From assembly GCA_009377645.1 (NCBI GenBank), contig WHTQ01000017.1:1-58216 (forward strand): 58,216 nt of DNA. Direction: 5' to 3'. Below the pieces are notes generated by a model. That model saw nothing but the letters and a program-made list of their open reading frames with translations. It was not told the DNA's origin and ran no database searches. The position numbers and the translations under genes are program-made. The number at the start of each line of letters is the position of its first letter. Within the stretch, counting starts at the first letter, position 1. This stretch comes from Micromonosporaceae bacterium. Its GTDB lineage: Bacteria; Actinomycetota; Actinomycetes; Mycobacteriales; Micromonosporaceae. Below are positions 40,465 to 50,402 of the stretch, piece by piece.

Positions 40465-41078
40465 GCAGAGGCCGCCGGGTGCTGCTCGCCTCTCGCAACG
40501 CGAAGAAGCTGGACGAGCTGCGCCGGATCCTCATCCGTGACGCGGGTGCGGTCGAGCTGGTCGGGCTGGCCGACGTCCCGACCTACCCGGAGGTGCCGGA
40601 GACCGGGCTGACCTTCGCGGAGAACGCGTTGCTGAAGGCCCGGGAGGGGGTACGCCGGACCGGGTTGCCGACGGTCGCCGACGACTCCGGGCTGGCCGTG
40701 GACGCGCTCGGCGGTGCGCCGGGGGTGTTCAGCGCGCGGTGGGCCGGCCGGCACGGCGACGACCCGGCCAACCTGCGGTTGCTGCTGGACCAGCTCGCCG
40801 ACCTGCCCGACCAGCACCGCGGCGCGGCGTTCGTCTGCGCCGCGGCGCTGGTGCTGCCCGGCGGTGAGGAGCACCTGGTCGACGGGCGGCAGGTCGGGAC
40901 CCTGCTCCGGGCGCCCCGCGGCACCGGCGGCTTCGGCTACGACCCGATCTTCGTGGGGGAGGGCCAGACCCGGACCAACGCCGAGCTGAGTCCGGACGAG
41001 AAGGACGCGATCAGCCATCGGGGCCAGGCCTTCCGCGCCCTCGCCAAGCTGATCACCCGAGTCCTCCCGGTACCATGA
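40461..41078 (+). CDS. rdgB: XTP/dITP diphosphatase (RdgB/HAM1)
   Basis: A 205-aa protein. It opens with [19 protein letters not shown], has [13 protein letters not shown], the catalytic [31 protein letters not shown] and the C-terminal [10 protein letters not shown]. It removes deaminated purine nucleotides such as XTP and dITP from the pool. The GTG start overlaps the rph stop. It is complete. Confidence 0.97.
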   Translation: MSRGRRVLLASRNAKKLDELRRILIRDAGAVELVGLADVPTYPEVPETGLTFAENALLKAREGVRRTGLPTVADDSGLAVDALGGAPGVFSARWAGRHGDDPANLRLLLDQLADLPDQHRGAAFVCAAALVLPGGEEHLVDGRQVGTLLRAPRGTGGFGYDPIFVGEGQTRTNAELSPDEKDAISHRGQAFRALAKLITRVLPVP

Positions 41079-41112
41079 ACGAAGGCCCTGAGCCGAGTGG
41101 GAGGGGGATCGG

Positions 41113-41694
41113 GTGAAGCTGCTGGAAGAACGGTCGGGGCGGCTGTACGACCTCGATGAGTCCTGGAAGCTGGACGACTACCTCGCCCTTTCCGAGGACA
41201 CGCGGGTGGAGATCGTGGAAGGGGTCCTGCGACCGATGGCGCGTTCCTACACTGAGGGTCGGCGAGTCCAGCGCCGCCTGACCAACGCGATAGAGGCGCA
41301 GTGCCCGCCCGAGTTCCAGGTCGAGCTCGAGGAAATCGTCGTCCTTCATCAGGTGCCGCCCGACGCCCGCATACCAGATGTGACAGTCTTCGAGCGCGCC
41401 GGCAAGCAGCCGCGCACGAACTACGTGGCTGCTCGGCATGCGTTGTTGGTGGTTGAGGTCGTCTTACCCGGTTCGGGAGACTTGGACCGATTGGTGAAGC
41501 CGGGCGAGTATGCGCGGAACGGGATCCCCAATTTCTGGCGGATCGAGCTGGAGCCCGAGATCGCGGTGCACACCTACGTCCTCACCGACGGGGCGTACGT
41601 GAACGCCGGGGTGTTCGGTCCCGGTGACCGGATCAAGTCTGTGGTGCTCGGCTGGGTCGACATCCCGGTCGACCAGCTGCTGCCGCCGCGCTGA
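41113..41694 (+). CDS. Uma2 family endonuclease-like protein (DUF820)
   Basis: A 193-aa Uma2 protein: RVEIVEGVLRPMARSYTEGR, ARIPDVTVFERAG, LLVVEVVLPGSGDLDRLVK (E-x-V plus Lys catalytic layout), and GEYARNGIPNFWRIELE. It is the second copy of this family in 8 kb and only distantly similar to the one at 33049. The GTG start at 41113 is preceded by GGGGGAUCGG-like purines. There is no obvious operon partner. Confidence 0.88.
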   Translation: MKLLEERSGRLYDLDESWKLDDYLALSEDTRVEIVEGVLRPMARSYTEGRRVQRRLTNAIEAQCPPEFQVELEEIVVLHQVPPDARIPDVTVFERAGKQPRTNYVAARHALLVVEVVLPGSGDLDRLVKPGEYARNGIPNFWRIELEPEIAVHTYVLTDGAYVNAGVFGPGDRIKSVVLGWVDIPVDQLLPPR

Positions 41695-41768
41695 CGCGTT
41701 TCGCTGCCGAGGTCGCAGTTCGTGCCATATCCTGTTTAACCGGGTGATCCGGACAGATAGGGGGCACG

Positions 41769-42419
41769 ATGGCAGCCACGCTCGCGCTGCTCGCGGCGGT
41801 GTTGACACTCGCGCCGGGACCGGTCGCGGCGGTGCCCGAGCCAGACCCGAAGCCGACCAGCTCACCGGACCGGACGGCCGACCCGGCGGACCCGGCGGAC
41901 AACCAGTCGCAGTTCGAGAGCGCCACCGTGGTGTCCGGGCTGTCGATGCTGGTCGAGCGCCCGGACGAGCGGCTGGTCGCGGAGCGGGACACGACCTACA
42001 CGATCGCGGTCAACAACAGCGGCAAGGACTCGGAGAAGCTGACCATCCGGGTGACCGTACCGCCGTGGATGTCCGATCCGGACCCGCTGGACGGGGGCTG
42101 GCTCGGGGACGGGTTCGTGGACTGGCCGCTGACCGTGGCGCCGGGTCAGGTCGCGACCATGCGGCTCACCGGGGCGTACGCGTCCCCGGAGCGGGACGCA
42201 CCGACCCGGATGGCGTTCACCGCCTGCGCGCTCGATGCCGGGGACGATGAGCCGATCGTCTGCGACACCGACATCGCCCAGCTGGCGCCGGCGGGCCCGG
42301 GGACCCGGTGGTGGCTGGTCGGCACGCTGTTGGCGGTCGCCGCCGCACTGGCCGGAGCGGTCGGGTACCGGGTGCGCCGGCGCCGCGCCCACCCCCCGGC
42401 ACCGGCGGCCTCAGGCTAA
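41769..42419 (+). CDS. Secreted, membrane-anchored protein with beta-sandwich-like ectodomain
   Basis: A 216-aa protein. The signal peptide is residues 1-21, followed by an acidic/Pro linker to about 46. The ectodomain of about 125 residues has alternating strands (LVERPDERLVAERDTTYTIA, VNNSGKDSEKLTIRVTVPPW, and LTVAPGQVATMRLTG), like NEW3 or BACON-type domains. One C-terminal TM (about 182-202) is followed by an Arg-rich stop-transfer. Two Cys flank the end of the ectodomain (TACALD and IVCDTD). Function is unknown. Its 3' end overlaps hutH, on the opposite strand, by 9 nt. Confidence 0.78.
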   Translation: MAATLALLAAVLTLAPGPVAAVPEPDPKPTSSPDRTADPADPADNQSQFESATVVSGLSMLVERPDERLVAERDTTYTIAVNNSGKDSEKLTIRVTVPPWMSDPDPLDGGWLGDGFVDWPLTVAPGQVATMRLTGAYASPERDAPTRMAFTACALDAGDDEPIVCDTDIAQLAPAGPGTRWWLVGTLLAVAAALAGAVGYRVRRRRAHPPAPAASG

Positions 42420-43943
42420 CGGGCCGGTCTCGGCCTCGATCGTGCTGCGCAGCGCCCGGCCGGCGACCAGCTCCCGGGCCGTCTCCAGCACCGGGGCGAG
42501 GAACAGGTCCGGTCCCGGCTCCCCGGCCAGCCCGGTCACCGTGGCCACCGCTGCCCGGCCGGCCGGCGAGGGGCGCAGCGGGGTGCGCAGCTGCAGCCCG
42601 CGGACCGCCGCCAGCAGCTCCACCGCCAGCAGGCTGGTCAGGTTGTCCAGCACCGTGCGCAGCTTGACAGCCGCCGACCAGCCCATCGAGACGTGGTCCT
42701 CCTGCATCCCGGAGGTGGGCAGCGAGTCCACGCTGGCCGGTGCGGCGAGCCGGCGGTTCTCCGCCACCAGCCCGGCCGCGGTGTACTGGGCGATCATCAG
42801 GCCGGAGTTCACCCCCGGGTCCGGGGTCAGGAACGCCGGCAGGCCCCGGGACCGGCACACGTCCAGCAGCCGGTCCACCCGCCGCTCCGAGATCGCACCG
42901 ACCTCAGCGGCGCCGATCGCCAGGAAGTCGGCCGCGAACCCGAGCGGCGCCCCGTGGAAGTTCCCGGTCGTCTCCACCCGGCCGTCCGGCAGCACCACCG
43001 GGTTGTCCACCACGCTGGCCAGCTCCCGGCCGGCCACCGTGGCCGCGAACGCGAGCGTGTCCCGGGCCGCCCCAGCGACCTGCGGGGCGCACCGCATCGA
43101 GTACGCGTCCTGCACCGCGTGCTCCAGGTCGTCCCGGTGCGAGGCCATGATCGCCGAGTCCCGGAGCAGCTGGGCCAGGTTGGCGGCCGAGGCGACCTGA
43201 CCGGGGTGCGGCCGGATCGAGTGCAGCTCCGGCTGGAACGGCCGGTCCGTGCCGAGCATCGCCTCGATCGCGAGCGCGGCGGTCACGTCGGCCATGGTGA
43301 GCAGGTGGGCGGCGTCCTCCACCGCCAGCAGCAGCATCCCGAGCATCCCGTCGGTGCCGTTGATCAGCGCCAGCCCCTCCTTGGCCGCGAGCGTGACCGG
43401 GGCCAGGCCGGCCGCCCGCAGCGCGTCCTCGCCGGCCTGCCGGGTGCCGTCCGGCCCCAGCACCCACCCCTCACCCATCAACACCAGCGCGCAGTGCGCC
43501 AGCGGGGCCAGGTCACCGGAGGCGCCGAGCGACCCGTGCACCGGCACCCACGGGGTGATGTCGTGGTTGAGCAGGTCCGCCAGCGCCTGCCCGATCTCCG
43601 GCCGGACCCCGGAGCGGCCCATCGCCAGCGAGCGCAGCCGCAGCAGCAGCATCGCCCGCACCACCTCCCGGGGCATCGGCGGGCCGATCCCGGCGGCGTG
43701 CGAGCGGATCAGGGCGTGCTGCAGCTCGGCCCGCCGCTCCGGGGCGATAAACGTGGACGCCAGCGCCCCGAAGCCGGTCGACACCCCGTACACCGGTCGC
43801 TGGTCCCGCTCGATCGCGTCCACGATGGCGCGGCTGGCCGCCATCGCGCCGGTGTCGGCCAGCTCCACCCGGGCGTTGTCCCGGGCGACCGCGAGTACCT
43901 GCCGCGGGCAGATCCCGGCCGGTGCGACCGTGACCGTCTTCAC
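42411..43943 (-). CDS. hutH: Histidine ammonia-lyase
   Basis: A 510-aa protein. The MIO-forming triad Ala141-Ser142-Gly143 is in [16 protein letters not shown], with [10 protein letters not shown] upstream and [14 protein letters not shown] later, where the family's active-site Glu/Asn region lies. It deaminates histidine to urocanate, the first step of histidine catabolism. The GTG start overlaps the hutI stop by 4 nt; it is the last gene of the five-gene hut operon. The 3' end converges on and overlaps the secreted-protein gene. Confidence 0.97.
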   Translation of the reverse strand: MKTVTVAPAGICPRQVLAVARDNARVELADTGAMAASRAIVDAIERDQRPVYGVSTGFGALASTFIAPERRAELQHALIRSHAAGIGPPMPREVVRAMLLLRLRSLAMGRSGVRPEIGQALADLLNHDITPWVPVHGSLGASGDLAPLAHCALVLMGEGWVLGPDGTRQAGEDALRAAGLAPVTLAAKEGLALINGTDGMLGMLLLAVEDAAHLLTMADVTAALAIEAMLGTDRPFQPELHSIRPHPGQVASAANLAQLLRDSAIMASHRDDLEHAVQDAYSMRCAPQVAGAARDTLAFAATVAGRELASVVDNPVVLPDGRVETTGNFHGAPLGFAADFLAIGAAEVGAISERRVDRLLDVCRSRGLPAFLTPDPGVNSGLMIAQYTAAGLVAENRRLAAPASVDSLPTSGMQEDHVSMGWSAAVKLRTVLDNLTSLLAVELLAAVRGLQLRTPLRPSPAGRAAVATVTGLAGEPGPDLFLAPVLETARELVAGRALRSTIEAETGPLA

Positions 43944-45103
43944 GCCACCACTCCGTTGTGAATGACCTGCCGGACCAGCGGCACGCCCGGCCGGTAGGCC
44001 AGATGGACGTACGAGGGGGCGGACAGCACCACCAGGTCCGCCCGGGCACCCGGGCGCAGCGTGCCGACATCCTCGCGCCGCAACGCCCGGGCGCCGCCGG
44101 CCGTGGCGGCCCAGACCGCTTCCGCTGGAGTCATCCGCATCTCCCTCACCGCCAGTGCGACGCACAACGACATGGACGACGTATATGACGTGCCAGGGTT
44201 GCAGTCGGTTGCGAGCGCCACCGTGGCGCCGGCGTCGAGCAGCCGCCGGGCGTCCGGGTACGGCGAGCGGGTGGAGAACTCGGCGCCGGGCACCAGCGTG
44301 GCGACCGTCGACGACCCGGCGAGCGCCTCGATGTCCGCCTCGCCGAGGTGGGCGCAGTGGTCGGCGCTGGCCGCCCCGAGCTCGACCGCCAGCCGCACCC
44401 CTGGCCCGGCCGAGAGCTGGTTGGCGTGCACCCGGGCGCCGAGGCCGCGCGCCATCCCGGCCGCCAGCACCGCCCGGGACTGGTCGGCGTCGAAGGCGCC
44501 CCGCTCGCAGAACACGTCCACCCAGCGGGCGTACGGCTCGGCCGCCGCCAGCATCTCGCCGCACACCAGCGCCACGTAGTCGTCGGCCCGCCCGGCGTAC
44601 TCCGGCGGCACCAGGTGGGCGCCCAGGAAGGTGGACTCCGGCGACACCTCGAAGGCGATCTTCAGCGACCGGGCCTCGTCGGCCACGGTCAGCCCGTACC
44701 CGCTCTTGATCTCGATGGTGGTGGTGCCCTGCCGCAGCGCCTCCGCCCGCAGCCGGACCGCGGTGGCCCGCAGCGCCTCGTCGTCGGCGGCCCGGGTGGC
44801 GGCCACGGTGGTCAGGATCCCGCCCCCGTCATACCGCTCGCCGGCCATCCGGGCGGCGAACTCGGCCGCCCGGTCCCCGGCGAAGACCAGGTGCGAGTGG
44901 CTGTCCACGAACCCGGGCAGCACCGCCCCGCCCCCGGCGTCGATCCGCTGGTCGGCGGCCGGGGCGGCGTCGGCCGGCCCGACCCAGACGACCTCCCGCG
45001 CCTCGAGCACTACCGCCGCCTCCGGCACCAGGCCCAGCGGCCCGTCCCCGGGCGCCGGGTCGTTGGTGACCAGCTCGCCGATGTTGTCCACCAACAAGCT
45101 CAT
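43940..45103 (-). CDS. hutI: Imidazolonepropionase
   Basis: A 387-aa amidohydrolase-superfamily enzyme. The metal-binding [15 protein letters not shown] (HxH) is near residue 66, [13 protein letters not shown] carries the family Lys, and distal residues lie in [15 protein letters not shown] and [14 protein letters not shown]. It opens the imidazolone ring to give N-formimino-L-glutamate. ATG 45103 overlaps the hutF stop by 4 nt, and its stop overlaps hutH by 4 nt. Confidence 0.96.
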   Translation of the reverse strand: MSLLVDNIGELVTNDPAPGDGPLGLVPEAAVVLEAREVVWVGPADAAPAADQRIDAGGGAVLPGFVDSHSHLVFAGDRAAEFAARMAGERYDGGGILTTVAATRAADDEALRATAVRLRAEALRQGTTTIEIKSGYGLTVADEARSLKIAFEVSPESTFLGAHLVPPEYAGRADDYVALVCGEMLAAAEPYARWVDVFCERGAFDADQSRAVLAAGMARGLGARVHANQLSAGPGVRLAVELGAASADHCAHLGEADIEALAGSSTVATLVPGAEFSTRSPYPDARRLLDAGATVALATDCNPGTSYTSSMSLCVALAVREMRMTPAEAVWAATAGGARALRREDVGTLRPGARADLVVLSAPSYVHLAYRPGVPLVRQVIHNGVVA

Positions 45104-46455
45104 GCTGTGGCCACCTCCTCGATCGCGGTGCGCAACGCGGCCGGGACGTCCAGCCACACGTGGTGCCCGTCCCGCACCACCACCCGGCCGCCGGCCACCA
45201 CCTGGGTCACGTCCGCGGCGGTCGCGGTGAACACGACCGCGGCCGGGTCGGTGCCGGCCGTCCGGGTGGTGTCCAGCGCGACCGTGACCAGATCGGCCCG
45301 GGCACCGGGCGCGATCGTCCCGGCGTCGGCCCAGCCGAGCGCCCGGTGCCCGGCGACGGTCGCGGCGGCGAGCAGCTCGGCGGCCGGGAAGTGGCCGCGC
45401 CGCTCGTCCCGCAGCCGGGTGTGCAGCTCCACCGCCCGGGCCTCCTCGAACATGTCGATCACGGCGTGGCTGTCGGTGCCCAGGCTCAGGGTGGCGCCGG
45501 CGTCGACCAGTGAACGGGCCGGGCCGATCCCGTCGGCCAGGTCCCGCTCGGTGGTGGGGCAGGCGCAGACTCCGGTGTCGGTGTCGCCGAGCAGGGTCCG
45601 GTCCAGGTCGGTCAGGTGGGTGGCGTGCACGGCGGTGGTACGCGGACCGAGCACCTCCAGGTCGGCCAGCAGCTCGGTCGGAGTGCGGTGGTGGTGCGCC
45701 AGGCAGGCGGCGTTCTCGGCCCGCTGCTCGGACAGGTGCAGGTGCAGCGGGGCCGACCGGTCGGCCGCCCAGCCGGCCACGGTCGGGATCTGGTCGGCCG
45801 GCACCCCGCGTACCGAATGGATCGCGGCACCCACCCGCCACCGGTCCGGATCCGGCGCGAGGGCGCCCACCCGGTCGGCCCAGGCGTGCGCGTCGGCGTC
45901 GCCGAACCGGCGCTGCGGCCCGGCCAGCGGGGCGCCGTCCACCCCGGCCGACAGGTAGCAGGTGTGCAGCAGGGTCAGCCGGATCCCGGCGGCGCCCGCC
46001 GCGTCTACCAGCGCCGCCGCCATCGCGTTCGGGTCGGCGTAGGGTCGGCCACCAGGCTGGTGGTGCAGGTAGTGGAACTCGCCCACGCAGGTGATGCCGG
46101 CCAGCGCCAGCTCGCCGTAGACGGCGGTGGCGAGCGCCCGGTACGAGTCCGGGTCGAGCCGGTCGGCCACCTCGTACATCCGCTCCCGCCAGGTCCAGAA
46201 CGTGCCCAGCCCCTCCTGGGTGCGCCCGCGCAGCGCCCGGTGGAAGGCGTGCGAGTGGGCGTTCGCAAAGCCCGGCAGGGTCAGCCCGGGCAGCCGGGTC
46301 GCGCCGGCCGGTGCTCGGGCGCCGGGGGACAGCGCGGTCACCGCCCCGAACCGGCCCTCGTCGCCGACCTCGATCAGCACGTCCGGCTCCGGCCGGTCCC
46401 CGAGCCAGGCCAGCTCCGCGTGGTAGGTCGTCGGCGGGCCGGTGCTCACTGGCAT
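45100..46455 (-). CDS. hutF: Formimidoylglutamate deiminase
   Basis: A 451-aa amidohydrolase. The zinc-binding [18 protein letters not shown] (HxHxFHR) is near residues 58-75, [14 protein letters not shown] follows, and [11 protein letters not shown] contributes the C-terminal Asp. This is the HutF branch, deaminating N-formimino-Glu to N-formyl-Glu. Thus the pathway here is the five-step type needing a deformylase. ATG 46455 has GGAGGAG upstream and overlaps the M20 gene by 10 nt. Confidence 0.94.
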   Translation of the reverse strand: MPVSTGPPTTYHAELAWLGDRPEPDVLIEVGDEGRFGAVTALSPGARAPAGATRLPGLTLPGFANAHSHAFHRALRGRTQEGLGTFWTWRERMYEVADRLDPDSYRALATAVYGELALAGITCVGEFHYLHHQPGGRPYADPNAMAAALVDAAGAAGIRLTLLHTCYLSAGVDGAPLAGPQRRFGDADAHAWADRVGALAPDPDRWRVGAAIHSVRGVPADQIPTVAGWAADRSAPLHLHLSEQRAENAACLAHHHRTPTELLADLEVLGPRTTAVHATHLTDLDRTLLGDTDTGVCACPTTERDLADGIGPARSLVDAGATLSLGTDSHAVIDMFEEARAVELHTRLRDERRGHFPAAELLAAATVAGHRALGWADAGTIAPGARADLVTVALDTTRTAGTDPAAVVFTATAADVTQVVAGGRVVVRDGHHVWLDVPAALRTAIEEVATA

Positions 46456-47654
46456 GCCAGCTCCTCCAGCACGTCGGCCAGCGCGGCCACCCCGGCGGCG
46501 CAGTCGGCGCCGGTCGCGGACTCGGACGGAGCGTGCGAGACCCCGGTCGGGTTGCGGACGAACAGCATCGCGGTCGGCACGTGCGCGGCGAGGACGCCGG
46601 CGTCGTGGCCGGCGCCGGTGGGCAGCACCGGCACCCCGCCGAGCCGGGCGGCCAGCCGGTCCCGCAGCGCCGGGTCGAACCCGACCGCCGGGCTGGCCGA
46701 CTCCCGGGTCATCGAGACCGCGGTGCCGTCCCGGCCGGCCCGCTCGACCGCCCGGGTCCGGACCGCCTCGACCAACGCGTCCAGGGTGGCCTGGTCGGGG
46801 GCGCGGGCGTCCAGCCAGGCGTTGACGGTGGCGGGCACGGCGTTGGTGGCGTTCGGTGCGGGCTCGAGCCGGCCGATCGTGGCGTGCCCGCCCAGCCGCC
46901 GGGCCTCCTTGTTCGCCGCCAGCACGGTGTAGGCGGCGGTCAGCGCCGGGTCCCGCCGGTCGGCCATCCGGGTGGTGCCGGCGTGGTTGCCCTCGCCGGT
47001 GAGCTCCAGCCGCCACCGCCCGTGCGGCCAGATCCCGCTCGCCACCGCCACCGGGGCGGCCAGGTCGGCCAGCGCCCGGCCCTGCTCGACGTGCAGCTCC
47101 ACGAAGGCGCCGATCCGCTCCAGCCGGTCCAGGTCCGGGCCCAGCCGGTCCGGGTCGGCGCCGGCGGCGCGCATCGCCTCGGCCAGTGTGTGGCCCTCCC
47201 GGTCGGTGAGGGACCGGGCCCGGTCCGGGTCGATGCCGCCGGTCAGCAGCCGGGTGCCGAGGCAGGCGACCCCGAACCGGGAACCCTCCTCCTCGGTGAA
47301 CGCCGCCACCGCGACCGGCCGGCGGGGCACCGCGCCGCGCTCGGCCAGCAGGTCCAGCGCCAGCAGCCCGGAGACGATCCCGAGTGGACCGTCGTACGCC
47401 CCGCCGTGCGGGACCGAGTCGAAGTGGCTGCCGGTGACTATCGCACCGCCAGCGGCTGGGTCGCCGAGCCAGCCGAACAGGTTGCCGTTGCGGTCGGTCT
47501 CGACCGCCAGCCCGCGCGCCTGGGCCTGCGCGGTGAACCAGGCCCGGCAGGCCAGGTCGGCCTCCGACCAGGCGTACCGCAGCCAGCCACCGCCCTCGGG
47601 GACCCGCCCGATCGGCAGCAGGGTGTCCCATAATGCCCGGAACCGGTCACTCAT
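46446..47654 (-). CDS. M20-family amidohydrolase (allantoate amidohydrolase-like), candidate N-formylglutamate deformylase
   Basis: A 402-aa M20/carbamoylase-type metalloenzyme. Metal motifs are [19 protein letters not shown] (His/Asp), [14 protein letters not shown] (Glu-Glu) and ELHVEQG, with the late His in HDAGVLA. By sequence it is like allantoate or N-carbamoyl amino-acid hydrolases. Its position between hutU and hutF with overlaps on both sides, and the lack of hutG, suggest it removes the formyl group from N-formylglutamate. That is inference; allantoate is the homology-based alternative. Its start overlaps the hutU end by 8 nt. Confidence 0.9.
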   Translation of the reverse strand: MSDRFRALWDTLLPIGRVPEGGGWLRYAWSEADLACRAWFTAQAQARGLAVETDRNGNLFGWLGDPAAGGAIVTGSHFDSVPHGGAYDGPLGIVSGLLALDLLAERGAVPRRPVAVAAFTEEEGSRFGVACLGTRLLTGGIDPDRARSLTDREGHTLAEAMRAAGADPDRLGPDLDRLERIGAFVELHVEQGRALADLAAPVAVASGIWPHGRWRLELTGEGNHAGTTRMADRRDPALTAAYTVLAANKEARRLGGHATIGRLEPAPNATNAVPATVNAWLDARAPDQATLDALVEAVRTRAVERAGRDGTAVSMTRESASPAVGFDPALRDRLAARLGGVPVLPTGAGHDAGVLAAHVPTAMLFVRNPTGVSHAPSESATGADCAAGVAALADVLEELACQ

Positions 47655-49302
47655 CGGGCTCCTGCATCGGCACCCGCAACCTATGCTCGGCGGCCACCGT
47701 CCCGGCCAGGTCGTAGCCGGCGTCGACGTGCCGGAGCACGCCGCTGGCCGGGTCGTTGCCCAGCACCCGTTCCAGCTTCGCGGCGGCCAGCTCGGTGCCG
47801 TCGGCCACGCACACCTGTCCGGCGTGGATCGACCGGCCGATCCCCACCCCGCCGCCGTGGTGGATCGACACCCAGGAGGCGCCGGAGGCCGTGTTGACCA
47901 GCGCGTTCAGCAGCGGCCAGTCGGCGATCGCGTCCGAGCCGTCGGCCATCGCCTCGGTCTCCCGGTACGGCGAGGCGACCGACCCGGCGTCCAGATGGTC
48001 CCGCCCGATCACGATCGGCGCCGCCACCGTGCCGTCCGCGACCAGCTCGTTGAAGCGCACCCCGGCCCGGTCCCGCTCGCCCAGCCCGAGCCAGCAGATC
48101 CGGGCCGGCAGGCCCTGGAACGCCACCCGCTGGCCGGCCAGTCGGATCCACCGGGCCAGCGGCTCGTTGTCGCCGAACAGCTCCAGCACTGCGGCGTCGG
48201 TGGCGGCGATGTCGGCCGGGTGGCCGGACAGCGCCGCCCACCGGAACGGCCCCCTGCCCTCGCAGAACAGCGGCCGGATGTACGCCGGCACGAACCCCGG
48301 GAACGCGAACGCTCGCTCGAACCCGCCCAGCTGCGCCTCGCCCCGGATCGAGTTGCCGTAGTCGAACACCTCCGCGCCGGCGTCCTGGAAGCCGACCATC
48401 GCCTCGACGTGCCGGGCCATGCTCGCCCGCGCCCGGTCGGTGAACTCCTCCGGCTTGGCGGCGGCGTAGTCCGGCGCGTCGCCCAGGTCGACATCGGCCG
48501 GCAGGTACGAGAGTGGGTCGTGCGCGCTGGTCTGGTCGGTGACGATGTCCACCTCCACCCCGCGGCGCAGCAGCTCCGGGAATACCACCGCGGCGTTGCC
48601 GACCACCCCGACCGAGATCGCCCGGCGGTCCCGGCGGGCGGCGCTGGCCCGCTCGACCGCCGAGTCCAGGTCCGCGGCGACCGTGTCCAGGTAGCCGGTG
48701 CCGACCCGCCGGGCCAGCCGGGCCGGATCCACGTCCACGATCAGACAGGCGCCGCCGTTCATGGTCACCGCCAGCGGCTGCGCCCCGCCCATCCCGCCGC
48801 AGCCGGCGGTCAGGGTAAGGGTGCCGGCTAGCGACCCGCCGAACCGTTTGGTGGCGACCGCCGCGAACGTCTCGTACGTCCCCTGCAGGATCCCCTGGGT
48901 GCCGATGTAGATCCAGGAGCCGGCGGTCATCTGCCCGTACATGGTCAGCCCGAGCCGCTCCAGCCGCCGGAACTCCGGCCAGCTCGCCCAGTCGCCGACC
49001 AGGTTGGAGTTGGCCAGCAGCACCCGGGGCGCCCACTCGTGGGTGCGCAGCACCCCGACCGGCCGGCCGGAGACCACCAGCATGGTCTCGTCCGCGGCCA
49101 GCGTGGTGAGGGTGCGTACCAGGGCGTGGTAGGACGGCCAGTCCCGGGCCGCCTTGCCGGTCCCCCCGTACACCACCAGGTCTTCCGGGCGCTCGGCCAC
49201 GTCCGGGTCGAGGTTGTTCTGCAGCATCCGCAGCGCCGCCTCCTGCGGCCAGCCGCGGGCGGTGAGCCCGGTGCCCCGGCGGGCCCGGATCGGCTCCGGC
49301 AT
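47647..49302 (-). CDS. hutU: Urocanate hydratase
   Basis: A 551-aa protein. It shows the N-terminal [20 protein letters not shown], the NAD-binding [38 protein letters not shown] with the active-site Cys region, and [20 protein letters not shown]. It converts urocanate to imidazolonepropionate with tightly bound NAD+. I chose ATG 49302, eight bases after GGAGGT, over TTG 49308. It is the first gene of the operon, divergent from a methyltransferase gene. Confidence 0.97.
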   Translation of the reverse strand: MPEPIRARRGTGLTARGWPQEAALRMLQNNLDPDVAERPEDLVVYGGTGKAARDWPSYHALVRTLTTLAADETMLVVSGRPVGVLRTHEWAPRVLLANSNLVGDWASWPEFRRLERLGLTMYGQMTAGSWIYIGTQGILQGTYETFAAVATKRFGGSLAGTLTLTAGCGGMGGAQPLAVTMNGGACLIVDVDPARLARRVGTGYLDTVAADLDSAVERASAARRDRRAISVGVVGNAAVVFPELLRRGVEVDIVTDQTSAHDPLSYLPADVDLGDAPDYAAAKPEEFTDRARASMARHVEAMVGFQDAGAEVFDYGNSIRGEAQLGGFERAFAFPGFVPAYIRPLFCEGRGPFRWAALSGHPADIAATDAAVLELFGDNEPLARWIRLAGQRVAFQGLPARICWLGLGERDRAGVRFNELVADGTVAAPIVIGRDHLDAGSVASPYRETEAMADGSDAIADWPLLNALVNTASGASWVSIHHGGGVGIGRSIHAGQVCVADGTELAAAKLERVLGNDPASGVLRHVDAGYDLAGTVAAEHRLRVPMQEPDE

Positions 49303-49323
49303 CGCCAACCACCTCCTGACCCG

Positions 49324-49329
49324 ACCTTA
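49324..49329 (-). promoter_or_regulatory. -10 element of the hut operon
   Basis: TAAGGT on the minus strand, 21 nt before ATG 49302, leaving a short leader with GGAGGT. Inverted hexamers (CCACGG/CCGTGG and GGTTCT/AGAACC, 49332-49368) just upstream could be regulator sites shared with the divergent gene. Confidence 0.45.
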
Positions 49330-49361
49330 GGCCACGGTTCTGGGCGAAACCCGTGCCGTGG

Positions 49362-49367
49362 TAGAAC
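49362..49367 (+). promoter_or_regulatory. -10-like element, leaderless methyltransferase gene
   Basis: TAGAAC (last base off consensus) with seven bases to GTG 49375, within the 72-nt divergent gap to hutU. Confidence 0.35.
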
Positions 49368-49374
49368 CGGCGGT

Positions 49375-50211
49375 GTGAGCACCCCCTACCGACTGCGCCG
49401 GGCCGTCGCCCGGACCCCGCTGGCCCGGCTGGCCGCGTTCCCGAGGCGGGCCGCCCGGGTGGCCCGGCACGACGCCCGGGTGCTCGGCGTCTCGGCCCGG
49501 TGGCTGTTCACGTCCCGGGAGCACCACAACTACACGTACGACCTGACTGCGCTCAACCGCACCCACCTGGCCTGGTTCGTGGCGCAGGTGTGCGGCGTGC
49601 CGGTGGCGGCGGTGCGAGGCTGGTTCGCCGAGCTGGACTCCGACGCCGCGCTGCGCGACCAGCTGGCGGCGGCGACCGCCGCCGCGGCCCGGCGCGGCCT
49701 GGCCGACCGGCAGGTGCGCTACGGCCGACGGATCGGGTGGTACGCGATGGTCCGGGCGCGCCGGCCGGCGCACGTGGTCGAGACCGGGGTGGACAAGGGG
49801 CTGGGCAGCAGCGTGCTGGCGGCGGCGCTGCTGCGCAACGCGGCCGAGGGGCACCCGGGGCGGCTGAGCGCGCTGGACATCAACCCGGAGGCGGGCTACC
49901 TGGTCGCGGCGCAACCGTGGTCCGGGGTGGTGGACCTGGTGCTCGGCGACTCGGTCGCCTCGATCGGCCGGCTTGCCACGCCGGTGGACCTGTTCCTGCA
50001 CGACAGCGACCATGCGGCGGCGCACGAGCGGGCGGAGCTGGCGGCGGTGGAGCCGAAGCTGGCGCCCGGGGCGCTGCTGCTGACCGACAACGTGACCGGC
50101 ACGGACGTGCTGGCGCGGCACGCCGAGGCGACCGGCCGGCGGTTCCTGGCGTTCACCGAGCGCCCGGCCCGGCACTGGTTCCCCGGCGACGGGATCGGCG
50201 CCGCCTGGTAG
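49375..50211 (+). CDS. Class I SAM-dependent methyltransferase-like protein
   Basis: A 278-aa protein. The N-terminal 110 residues are helical and basic (RAVARTPLARLAAFPRRAAR) with TSREHHNYTYDLTALNRTH. The C-terminal part is a methyltransferase fold: HVVETGVDKGLGSSVLAAAL (motif I, E-T-G-V), LSALDINPEAGYLV, VDLVLGDSV, VDLFLHDSDHAAAHERAEL and GALLLTDNV. The layout resembles cephalosporin-hydroxylase-like or macrocin-O-methyltransferase-like enzymes, often with surface sugar or lipid genes; none are adjacent. Its stop lies in a 16-nt tandem repeat. Confidence 0.82.
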   Translation: MSTPYRLRRAVARTPLARLAAFPRRAARVARHDARVLGVSARWLFTSREHHNYTYDLTALNRTHLAWFVAQVCGVPVAAVRGWFAELDSDAALRDQLAAATAAAARRGLADRQVRYGRRIGWYAMVRARRPAHVVETGVDKGLGSSVLAAALLRNAAEGHPGRLSALDINPEAGYLVAAQPWSGVVDLVLGDSVASIGRLATPVDLFLHDSDHAAAHERAELAAVEPKLAPGALLLTDNVTGTDVLARHAEATGRRFLAFTERPARHWFPGDGIGAAW

Positions 50212-50257
50212 CTGGGCGCTCTGGTAGCCGGGCGCTCTGGTAGCCGGGCGCTCTGGT
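50205..50257. repeat. 16-nt tandem repeat, 3.3 copies, across a stop codon
   Basis: Units CTGGTAGCYGGGCGCT at 50205-50220, 50221-50236 and 50237-50252, plus a partial CTGGT. The first copy includes the methyltransferase TAG; each copy regenerates an in-frame-independent TAG. Confidence 0.95.
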
Positions 50258-50343
50258 CGGCCCCGAGCCGCCGCGCCCGCTCGTTCATCGCCCGCAGGGC
50301 GCCGCTCACCGCAATTCCGGAACGATCGGCCCTGGCGTCTGGT

Positions 50344-50358
50344 GATGTGACTCACATC
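50344..50358. promoter_or_regulatory. Perfect palindromic operator upstream of the ABC importer
   Basis: GATGTGA and TCACATC flank a single central C: a perfect 7-bp-arm palindrome 44 nt before ATG 50403. The TGTGA/TCACA halves recall GntR (FadR-like) or CRP half-sites, but the one-base spacer is not the CRP spacing. Confidence 0.7.
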
Positions 50359-50402
50359 GGAGTTAACGTCTACCTCATACCCGCTCAAGGGAGGAGCCAC
50401 TG

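Noticed and set aside
43944..44564. Upstream extension of the hutH frame
   Set aside because: It lies antisense-frame within hutI and has no homology; GTG 43943 overlaps the hutI stop in the usual coupled way.
46456..47631. In-frame N-terminal extension of hutF across the M20 gene, as a possible fusion
   Set aside because: The extension is Arg/Gly-rich shadow of the M20 gene; hutF homology starts at ATG 46455 with a good ribosome site.
49332..49368. A firm HutR-type operator between hutU and the methyltransferase gene
   Set aside because: The short inverted hexamers are interleaved and imperfect; kept only as a weak note on the promoter.
50205..50257. CRISPR-like repeat array
   Set aside because: The repeats are contiguous 16-nt tandem units with no spacers and no cas genes.
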